A stretch of 64,000 nucleotides of DNA from CAWJFP01 sp963842155 (GTDB lineage Bacteria; Pseudomonadota; Alphaproteobacteria; JACZXZ01). Below, in pieces: positions 57,780 to 64,000 of the stretch. The translations under genes were made by a program, and so were the position numbers. The notes under the pieces were generated by a model. It did not search any database, had not been told where the DNA came from, and was given only the letters and a program-made list of their open reading frames with translations. The DNA lies in the NCBI GenBank assembly GCA_963842155.1, contig CAWJFP010000040.1, positions 1 to 64,000 of the forward strand. Direction: 5' to 3'. How positions within the stretch are numbered: the first letter of the stretch is position 1; each line of letters begins with the position of its first letter.

Positions 57780-58469
57780 ATGGACGAGCAGCCGGAAAAG
57801 CCCCACTATCTAGGCCATCGGCAGCGCCTCAGGGAAAGATTCGAGAAGGCCGGCGCCGAGGCGTTGGCCGATTACGAGTTGCTCGAGCTCCTGCTCTTCC
57901 TCGCCATCCCGCGCGGCGACGTGAAGCCTCTCGCCAAGCAGCTGCTCAAGCGCTTCGGCAGCCTCTCCGCCACGCTCGGCGCCGCGCCCAAGGAGCTGAC
58001 CGGCGTCCCCGGCGTGGGACCCGCCACCGTGCGCCTCTTCAAGCTCGTCGAGGCGGCCGGCATCAGGCTGGGGCGCGAGGAGGTGCTGGAGCGGCCGGTC
58101 ATCGGCAATTGGCGCCAGGTCCTCACCTATTGCCGCGCCAGCATGGCGAACAGCAAGGTCGAGCAGTTCCGCCTGCTCTTTCTCGACCGCAAGAACAAGG
58201 TGATCGCCGACGAGCTGCAGCAACGCGGCACCGTCGACCATACCCCCGTTTATCCGCGCGAGGTGGTGAAGCGGGCGCTCGAGCTCAGCGCCTCGGCCAT
58301 CATCATGGTCCATAATCATCCCTCGGGCGATCCGACGCCCTCGCGCGCCGATATCGACATGACGCGCGAGGTGCGCGAGGCGGCCGAGAAGCTCGGCATC
58401 AGCCTGCATGACCATGTCATCGTCGCCAAGAGCGGCCATGCCAGCTTCAAGGCGCTCGGGCTGATCTGA
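57780..58469 (+). CDS. radC: RadC-family JAB-domain protein
   Basis: This 229-residue protein has an N-terminal helix-hairpin-helix part ([17 protein letters not shown] near residue 75). The C-terminal JAB/MPN+ domain has [16 protein letters not shown] with the His and Asp metal ligands near residue 178. It is not clearly a repair protein; the family is often linked to mobile DNA but is also chromosomal. It pairs with map in many Alphaproteobacteria. Confidence 0.93.
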   Translation: MDEQPEKPHYLGHRQRLRERFEKAGAEALADYELLELLLFLAIPRGDVKPLAKQLLKRFGSLSATLGAAPKELTGVPGVGPATVRLFKLVEAAGIRLGREEVLERPVIGNWRQVLTYCRASMANSKVEQFRLLFLDRKNKVIADELQQRGTVDHTPVYPREVVKRALELSASAIIMVHNHPSGDPTPSRADIDMTREVREAAEKLGISLHDHVIVAKSGHASFKALGLI

Positions 58470-58491
58470 GGGCCGCGCGGGGCGCCGCGCC

Positions 58492-58941
58492 TCAGCCTTT
58501 GCGCTCCCATTTACCGGCCGGGCTCTGCTGCCAATAGACCACCTCATGGCCGGCTTCGGCATAGGCCTTCCAACGCAGCCGCGCCGCGCCCACCGCTTCC
58601 GCGTCGTTGCCGTCGAAGAGCTCGAAGCAGCGCTGATAGCTCCCGACCTGCGTCGAGCGGGCGCCGTCCGCGAGGAGCAGGATTTCCGCGCCATTGGGAT
58701 TCTCGTCGCGGCTCGTGAGCCAGACCGGCTGGTCGGTGGGGTAGCCGTCGCGCGCGCTGCCATGGGGCAGGAAGCCACGGTCGTCATAGGTCCAGAGGAT
58801 GGCGTTGATCGCCTCGACCCGCTCCTCGGAGCCGAGCATGACGACGGCGCGCTTCTTCGCCGCCAGTACTTTCTCGAGCAGCGCCGGCAGCGCCTGGTCG
58901 AGCCTTTGCTGTTGCAGATGATAGAACCAGATCTCGGTCAT
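58492..58941 (-). CDS. holC: DNA polymerase III chi subunit HolC
   Basis: This 149-residue subunit joins the clamp loader to single-strand binding protein. The HolC pattern is visible: TEIWFYHLQQQRLDQALPAL at the start, KKRAVVMLGSEERVEAINA and LWTYDDRGFLPHG with VWLTSRDENPNGAEILLLAD. It is downstream of pepA on the same strand, as usual in Alphaproteobacteria. Confidence 0.92.
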   Translation of the reverse strand: MTEIWFYHLQQQRLDQALPALLEKVLAAKKRAVVMLGSEERVEAINAILWTYDDRGFLPHGSARDGYPTDQPVWLTSRDENPNGAEILLLADGARSTQVGSYQRCFELFDGNDAEAVGAARLRWKAYAEAGHEVVYWQQSPAGKWERKG

Positions 58942-58977
58942 GAGCGCGTGGAACCTTCGCCGCCCGCGGGCGCGCCT

Positions 58978-60477
58978 CTACCGCGCCTCGTAATTATCCG
59001 CCACCAGGCGATCGAGCAGCCGGACGCCGTAGGCGGTGCCGCCTTTGGGCGTGATGGGCGCGTCCTTGCTCGACCAGGCCATGCCGGCGATGTCGAGATG
59101 GGCCCAGGGCACCTCGCGAATGAAGCGCTGCAGGAACTGCGCCGCGGTGATGCTGCCGGCCGCGCGGTCGCCGGTATTCTTCATGTCGGCGGCTTCGGAC
59201 TTGATGGCCTTGTCGTATTCCTCGCCGAGGGGCATGCGCCAGAGGCGCTCGCCCGTCGCCTGCCCCGCCGCCTTGAGCTTGTCGGCCAGCTCGTCGTCGT
59301 TCGAGAAGAGGCCGGCATATTCATGGCCGAGCGCCACGATGATGGCGCCGGTCAAGGTCGCCAGGTCGACGAGGAAGCGCGGCTTGAAGCGGTCTTGCGT
59401 GTACCAGAGCGCGTCGGCCAGCACGAGCCGGCCCTCGGCGTCGGTATTGATCACCTCGACGGTCTGCCCGGACATGGATTTCACGATGTCGCCCGGGCGC
59501 TGCGCCGTGCCCGAGGGCATGTTCTCGGCGAGCGCGGCCACGCCGACGACGTTCGCCCGGGCCTTGCGCCCGGCCAGCGCCTTCATGAGGCCGATCACCA
59601 CCCCGGCCCCGGCCATGTCCCATTTCATGTCCTCCATGCCGGCAGCGGGCTTGAGCGAGATGCCGCCCGTATCGAAGGTGATGCCCTTGCCGACGAAGGC
59701 GACGGGGCGCTTGTCGGCAGCCTTCGGGTCGCCCTGCCATTGCATGACGAGAAGGCGCGGCGGACGCGCGCTGCCCTGCCCCACCCCGACCAAGGCGCCC
59801 ATGCCGAGCTTCTTCATCTGCTTCTCGTCGAGCACCTCGACCTTGACGCCGAGCGCCTCGAGCGTCTTCGCCTGATCGGCCAAGCTCTCGGGATAGATCA
59901 CGTTGGGCGGCTCGGAGACGAGGTCGCGGGTCATGAACACGCCGTCGGCGATCTTATCGAGCGGCTCGAAGGCGCGCCGCGCCGCCGCCGCCCCCGACAC
60001 GCGGATCGAGAGCCGCTTCAGGCTCGGCTTGTCGTCGGGCTTCTCCTTGGTCAGATACTTGTCGAAGCGGTAGGCGCGCAGCCGCGCCCCGTAAGCGAGA
60101 TTGGCGGCGAGCAGCGGCGGCGCGAGCTTGACGCCCTTGAGCTCATCGACCATCACCGCGGCCTCGGCCGCGCCCGTGCCCGACAGATGGGCGGCGATCC
60201 GCCCGCCGATCGCCTGCGCCGCCTGCTCGTCGATCGCGTCGGCCTTGCCCAGGCCCGCAAGCACGACGCGCGAGAGGGCGACGCCCTTGGGCGCCACCAC
60301 CTCCGCGATCTGATCCTTCTTGCCCTTGAAGCGGCCGGCGCCCATCGCCTTGACCAGGCTGCCGCGCGTGGCCTTGTCGAGCGCGGCGGCGCTCGGCGTC
60401 AGCTTGCCGCCTTCGAGCACGCCGACAACGACCACGCCTTTGTCGGGCCGCTTCAATTCGCCGAAAACGATGTCCAT
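58978..60477 (-). CDS. pepA: Leucyl aminopeptidase (cytosol aminopeptidase, M17)
   Basis: This 499-residue hexameric peptidase removes N-terminal residues using two metals. It has VGKGITFDTGG with the Lys and Asp ligands near residue 268, MKWDMAGAG and the signature NTDAEGRLVLADAL near residue 345. In some bacteria PepA also binds DNA at recombination sites and promoters. It precedes holC by 36 bases on the same strand. Confidence 0.95.
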   Translation of the reverse strand: MDIVFGELKRPDKGVVVVGVLEGGKLTPSAAALDKATRGSLVKAMGAGRFKGKKDQIAEVVAPKGVALSRVVLAGLGKADAIDEQAAQAIGGRIAAHLSGTGAAEAAVMVDELKGVKLAPPLLAANLAYGARLRAYRFDKYLTKEKPDDKPSLKRLSIRVSGAAAARRAFEPLDKIADGVFMTRDLVSEPPNVIYPESLADQAKTLEALGVKVEVLDEKQMKKLGMGALVGVGQGSARPPRLLVMQWQGDPKAADKRPVAFVGKGITFDTGGISLKPAAGMEDMKWDMAGAGVVIGLMKALAGRKARANVVGVAALAENMPSGTAQRPGDIVKSMSGQTVEVINTDAEGRLVLADALWYTQDRFKPRFLVDLATLTGAIIVALGHEYAGLFSNDDELADKLKAAGQATGERLWRMPLGEEYDKAIKSEAADMKNTGDRAAGSITAAQFLQRFIREVPWAHLDIAGMAWSSKDAPITPKGGTAYGVRLLDRLVADNYEAR

Positions 60478-60563
60478 GAAACCCTCATCGGAGGCTCGAC
60501 GCTAAACGAGCATGCACTTTAGTCCAAAGCGGGCCAAAGCAAAGGCCGCATCGTGCGGAGGGA

Positions 60564-61175
60564 TTACTTGCCGCCCGTCAGCTTCGCGACCGGCATCGAA
60601 AAAGTCACCCCGACGATCTCGGTGCCGGGATTGTAGTTGCCGAAAATCTTGCCCATGGACATATGGTGGAAGGCGAGGCCGACCCGGTAGTCTCCGTCGA
60701 AGCGATATTGAAAATCGAAGCCCGAGCGCGCCACGCCGGGACTGCCGAGATTCTTGCCCGACCCCCGGTCATAGGCGACGAGCGCGAAGGAAGGGGTGAC
60801 GATGAAGCGGCGGTCGAACCAATAGGTATCGAGCCGGATTCCGGCGTAACCGTAAAAGCTCTCGTTCGTGGTCGCCGCGACGCCGATGAAGGGCTTGAAT
60901 TTCCAGATGAAATAGCCGGAGCGATATTCCGCATCGAAGTTGTCCGAGGGTTTCCTATCCTGCAACACGTCGAAACGGCCGCCCTCGAGCGAAATGAAAT
61001 CGGGCTCGTCCTCGCTCGGCGTCGGGACGAAGAGCGATTCGATGACGAGAAGCCCGCTTGCTATCCCGATGGCGACGGGTACCGGATCGGATGCGCGCGC
61101 CGCTCTGGGCGCCATCGCGGCCGACGACAACAAGACGACGCAGACGATCACAGCCAGACGATGCAGCATCCCCAC
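60564..61175 (-). CDS. PagL-like outer-membrane lipid A deacylase (acyloxyacyl hydrolase family)
   Basis: This 203-residue beta-barrel candidate has a signal peptide (LAVIVCVVLLSSAAM, cleaved near ARASDPV). Beta strands alternate through GYFIWKFKPFIGVA and YWFDRRFIVTPSFALVAY. The C-terminal LAFHHMSMGKIFGNYNPGTE contains the His-x-Ser pair and the Glu that form the PagL catalytic triad. It may remove the 3-O-acyl chain of lipid A. It is divergent from the phosphatase and glycosyltransferase genes. Confidence 0.8.
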   Translation of the reverse strand: MGMLHRLAVIVCVVLLSSAAMAPRAARASDPVPVAIGIASGLLVIESLFVPTPSEDEPDFISLEGGRFDVLQDRKPSDNFDAEYRSGYFIWKFKPFIGVAATTNESFYGYAGIRLDTYWFDRRFIVTPSFALVAYDRGSGKNLGSPGVARSGFDFQYRFDGDYRVGLAFHHMSMGKIFGNYNPGTEIVGVTFSMPVAKLTGGK

Positions 61176-61254
61176 CCCGCGATCGCGTTATTGTCCCCCG
61201 GGCAGCCATCTTAGCCGAGTTCGGCAATCCAGCAATGGCCTTGCGTGGCGAGGA

Positions 61255-62067
61255 ATGCTTGAGCCTCCGCCTCGCCCTTGCTATTACCGGCCTGAAACCA
61301 CGCGGGACCCGAGCCCAATTCCCTTGGCACAGACCGTCCACCGTGCGCGCGCTTGGCGAGCCGCATTTTGGCTCGCCCTCGCCGCCGCGATCGTGCTCGT
61401 CTCGCTCGACGGCGGCATCGACTTGTCCGTCAGCGGCTTGTTCTACCGCCCTGATCTGGGCTTCGTCGAGCGCGGCGACCCGCTGATCACGCTGCTGCGC
61501 GGCTCGACGCGCCTCACCGCCATCGCGATCGGGCTTTGGTTGATTTTTGCGCTCGTCTATCGCACCGTCCTCGACCGTCCGCTTTTGGGGCTGAGCCGGG
61601 CGGCAGTCGTTTACCTTTTGGCCGTGTTCCTGCTGCTGCCGGGATTGCTGGTGAACGGCATATTGAAGGAGCATTGGGGTCGGGCGAGACCCATCCAGGT
61701 GAGCGAGTTCGGCGGCGCCAAGCAATTCACGCTGCCGATCCTGCCCGCCCGGCAATGCGATCACAATTGCTCCTTCGTATCGGGCGAAGCATCGCTCGGC
61801 TTCGCGTTCGTCGCCTTCGGCTTCGTCGCCCGCACGAGCGGAAGGCGTCGCCTCGGCTTTGCCGCCGGTGCCGTGCTGGGCAGCGCCTTCGGTCTCATCC
61901 GCATCGTCCAGGGCGGACATTTTCTCTCGGACGTCGTCTATGCGGGCCTGCTGACGGTCCTGCTTGCCTGGCTGCTTTATCGCATCCTGATCGAGGACGG
62001 GCTGCTGGAGCGCGTCGGGGCTTGGCTGCAGCAGCGGTTCCGGCGCGGGCCGGGGATGGGCGCCTAG
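61255..62067 (+). CDS. PAP2-family membrane phosphatase
   Basis: This is a 270-residue protein with about six membrane helices. The three phosphatase motifs are KEHWGRARP (K-x6-RP), SFVSGEAS (PSGH-like, with Glu in place of His) and RIVQGGHFLSDV (R-x5-H-x3-D). The Glu substitution is common in LpxE- and LpxF-like enzymes acting on lipid phosphates. The ATG at 61255 is preceded by GGAGG-like sequence only three bases away; a TTG at 61324 is possible. It is followed two bases later by the glycosyltransferase. Confidence 0.85.
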   Translation: MLEPPPRPCYYRPETTRDPSPIPLAQTVHRARAWRAAFWLALAAAIVLVSLDGGIDLSVSGLFYRPDLGFVERGDPLITLLRGSTRLTAIAIGLWLIFALVYRTVLDRPLLGLSRAAVVYLLAVFLLLPGLLVNGILKEHWGRARPIQVSEFGGAKQFTLPILPARQCDHNCSFVSGEASLGFAFVAFGFVARTSGRRRLGFAAGAVLGSAFGLIRIVQGGHFLSDVVYAGLLTVLLAWLLYRILIEDGLLERVGAWLQQRFRRGPGMGA

Positions 62068-62069
62068 CC

Positions 62070-63719
62070 GTGCCCCTCCGCGACTATGCCCTGCTCCTGC
62101 TCTTGTGCTTGGCGCTCTATCTGCCCGGTCTCTCGGTCATTCCGCCGATCGATCGCGACGAAGCGCGTTTCGCCCAGGCGTCGCGCCAGATGCTGGAGAG
62201 CGGCGACTTCGTCACCATTCGATTCCAGAACGAGCTGCGCCTCAAGAAGCCGGTCGGGATTTATTGGCTGCAAGCGGCAAGCGCCGCCTTGTTCGACAAA
62301 GGCGGCGAGCCGCGCATTTGGCCCTACCGCCTGCCTTCCGTGATCGGCGCGGCGCTGGGAGCGTTGCTCACGGCCATGATCGGCGCCCGGCTCTTCGGCC
62401 GCCGCGCCGGGTTTTTGGCGGGCTTATTGATGGCGACGAGTTTGCTCCTCGGCATCGAAGCCCATCTCGCGGCGACAGACGCCGTCGAATTCGCGCTCAT
62501 CGCCGCGGCGCAGCTTGCCCTCGCCGAGACCTGGCTCACGCGCGACCGCGTCGAGCCGCTTGGACATGGCAAGGCGATCCTGTTTTGGCTGGCTCTCGGC
62601 CTTGGCATATTGGTCAAGGGACCCATCAATCTTCTGGTCACGGGGCTGACCGCCGCCAGCTTATGCATCCTCGACCGCCGCGTCGCGTGGCTCGGCCGGC
62701 TCAGGCCTTGGCCCTATGGGCTGCTGACCCTCGCCGTGGTGGCGCCCTGGGGCATCGCGATCATGATCTCGACCCAGGGCGCATTCCTCGCGCAATCGGT
62801 GGGCCATGACCTGCTGGGAAAGGTTGCCGCGGCGCAAGAGGCGCACGGCGCGCCGCCCGGCTATTTCCTCGCCCTGTTCTGGGGCTGCTTCTGGCCGGCA
62901 TCATTGCTGGCCGGCCTTGCCATACCCTGGATTTGGCGGCAGCGCCGCGAGCAAGCCGTGCAATTCTGCCTGGCCTGGCTCATCCCGAGCTGGATCGTCT
63001 TCGAGCTAGTGCCGACCAAGCTGCCCCATTACACGCTGCCGCTTTACCCCGCTCTCGCCTTGCTCGCCGCCGCGGCCGCCCTCGCCCCTTTGCCGCGGCC
63101 GACCGAATGGCGGGGCCGGCTGCTGTTCGGCCTGCTGGTCGCCGGCTGGATCGCCTTGACGCTCGCTTTCGCCGCGGCCTTGCCGCTCCTGCCGATCTAT
63201 TTCGGCGGGGGGCCGAACGGCCTGACGATCCTCGCCGGCGTCGTCACGGCCATCCTCGAGCTCGCGGCGATGGGCTTCTATCTCGGAGGCCGGCGGCCGG
63301 CCGCGCTCGGGGCGGCGATTGCAGGCATGCTCCTTTTTTCCGGCACGCTCTACGACGTCGTGTTTCCCGGCCTCGATCGGATCTGGATCAATAAGCGGGT
63401 TGCCGAGGCCGTCGCCGCGACGAAGCCTTGCCCGAAGACCGTGGCGGTTCTTGCCGGCATCAGCGAGCCCAGCTTCGTCTTTCTCTTGGGCACGGCCACG
63501 CGTTTTACCGACGGCAAGGAGGCCGCCGAACTGCTGCTCGCCGATCCTTGCGCGCTCGCGCTGGTCGACCGTTCCTTCCTGCCGAGCTTCCTCGCACGCC
63601 TCGAACAGGCGGGCAAGACGGCCGAACCCCTCGCGAAGGTGGACGGCATCAATATTTCGCGCGGCAAGCGCGTCGAGTTGACTCTCTACGCGCGCGCGCA
63701 TGCGGGGCAAGGGCCGTGA
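62070..63719 (+). CDS. ArnT/PMT-family membrane glycosyltransferase
   Basis: This 549-residue protein starts at a GTG two bases after the phosphatase stop. It has about twelve membrane helices. The first loop contains IDRDEARFAQASRQMLESGD, with the acidic pair typical of ArnT and mannosyltransferases that use polyprenyl-phosphate sugars. NELRLKKPVGIYWLQAAS and LVPTKLPHYTLPLYPALAL also match. A role in adding a sugar to lipid A or another envelope lipid is likely by context. Confidence 0.88.
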   Translation: MPLRDYALLLLLCLALYLPGLSVIPPIDRDEARFAQASRQMLESGDFVTIRFQNELRLKKPVGIYWLQAASAALFDKGGEPRIWPYRLPSVIGAALGALLTAMIGARLFGRRAGFLAGLLMATSLLLGIEAHLAATDAVEFALIAAAQLALAETWLTRDRVEPLGHGKAILFWLALGLGILVKGPINLLVTGLTAASLCILDRRVAWLGRLRPWPYGLLTLAVVAPWGIAIMISTQGAFLAQSVGHDLLGKVAAAQEAHGAPPGYFLALFWGCFWPASLLAGLAIPWIWRQRREQAVQFCLAWLIPSWIVFELVPTKLPHYTLPLYPALALLAAAAALAPLPRPTEWRGRLLFGLLVAGWIALTLAFAAALPLLPIYFGGGPNGLTILAGVVTAILELAAMGFYLGGRRPAALGAAIAGMLLFSGTLYDVVFPGLDRIWINKRVAEAVAATKPCPKTVAVLAGISEPSFVFLLGTATRFTDGKEAAELLLADPCALALVDRSFLPSFLARLEQAGKTAEPLAKVDGINISRGKRVELTLYARAHAGQGP

Positions 63720-64000
63720 CGCCGGGAAACCGTCGGTGGGCCGGCTGGGCATCGGCGAGCGTGGGGCTTGCCGTCATTCTCGTGCTTTGCATCGCCTATG
63801 TCGATGAACCGCTCGCACGCTGGACGGCGACGCTCGACCCGACTCTGAGGATGGCTTGCGCGCGCCTGACCCTGCTCGGCGATTCGAAATGGTATCTGAT
63901 GCCGCTCGGGGTCGCGACTCCGCTCCTTTATCTCGCAAGCCGAGCCGCCCGCGACGACGATGCCGCCAGGCGATGGCGCAACATCATGTGGGGCGCGGCA
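63716..64000 (+). CDS. PAP2-like membrane protein, N-terminal part (runs off the window)
   Basis: Only the first 95 residues are present. The GTG at 63716 overlaps the previous stop as GTGA. A helix (VGLAVILVLCIAYVDEPLA) is followed by LTLLGDSKWYLMPLGV, typical of the N-terminus of PAP2-family proteins. The catalytic motifs lie beyond the window, so the assignment is moderate. It would be the third gene of the lipid operon. Confidence 0.7.
   Translation, partial: MTPGNRRWAGWASASVGLAVILVLCIAYVDEPLARWTATLDPTLRMACARLTLLGDSKWYLMPLGVATPLLYLASRAARDDDAARRWRNIMWGAA

Overview
The window is GC-rich chromosomal DNA, most likely from an alphaproteobacterium. It carries an NDUFS4-type accessory subunit of complex I, bluB, holC, a DUF-free queuosine operon, Liv and NMT1-type ABC systems, and genes packed with frequent ATGA/GTGA overlaps. 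I could not run a database search, so the lineage is inferred from gene content. The window also appears to begin at a contig end.

Region 1-7496 is not independent sequence. It is an error-dense reverse-complement copy of 7568-15430, joined through a loop of about 71 bases, and all eight genes in it are broken mirror images of the intact genes to the right. The pattern (many scattered small indels, no selection for reading frame, a hairpin-like junction, location at the window edge) fits a palindromic or read-through long-read artefact much better than a biological duplication. The trustworthy sequence starts near 7497, inside a truncated Lrp/AsnC-type gene.

Region 7.5-15.5 kb: queA, tgt, queF and queG form a queuosine operon. 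It is followed by a convergent dusA (frameshifted), a Tag-like glycosylase and a thiamine-diphosphate enzyme of the acetolactate synthase family (frameshifted near its end). Region 15.7-25.5 kb: a periplasmic HtrA/Do protease with an OmpR-type regulator and sensor kinase, a zinc alcohol dehydrogenase, an acyl-CoA dehydrogenase, a cupin, an EAL response regulator, a Rieske ferredoxin and hemC (frameshifted).

Region 25.5-37.5 kb is a coherent reductive pyrimidine catabolism locus. It contains preT/preA (dihydropyrimidine dehydrogenase), a dihydropyrimidinase/hydantoinase, an N-carbamoyl-beta-alanine amidohydrolase, an omega-aminotransferase, an NMT1-type ABC transporter and a RutR-like TetR regulator. 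Near-palindromic TTGACC-type operators lie in both divergent promoter regions. Region 37.6-42.5 kb: a frameshifted sensor kinase, an RraA-like protein, a pirin, a cyclase-family hydrolase and the complex I subunit.

Region 42.6-46.8 kb is a small decayed genomic island. It is inserted in tRNA-Arg(TCT) and bounded by a 42-43 base repeat of the tRNA 3' end. It holds a primase-polymerase remnant, a pentapeptide-repeat membrane protein, a gene broken by an amber stop, a small zinc-ribbon-like protein and a DUF2971 protein, with no intact integrase. Region 46.8-64 kb: bluB, a complete Liv-type amino-acid ABC operon, an SDR, small secreted proteins, tRNA-Leu(TAA), a CinA-type protein, map, radC, holC, pepA, and an envelope-lipid module (PagL-like deacylase, PAP2 phosphatase, ArnT-like glycosyltransferase, second PAP2 protein running off the end).

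Four chromosomal genes (dusA, the thiamine-diphosphate enzyme, hemC, the 37.6-kb kinase) each carry a net shift equivalent to one extra base. Residual consensus error is the simplest explanation.
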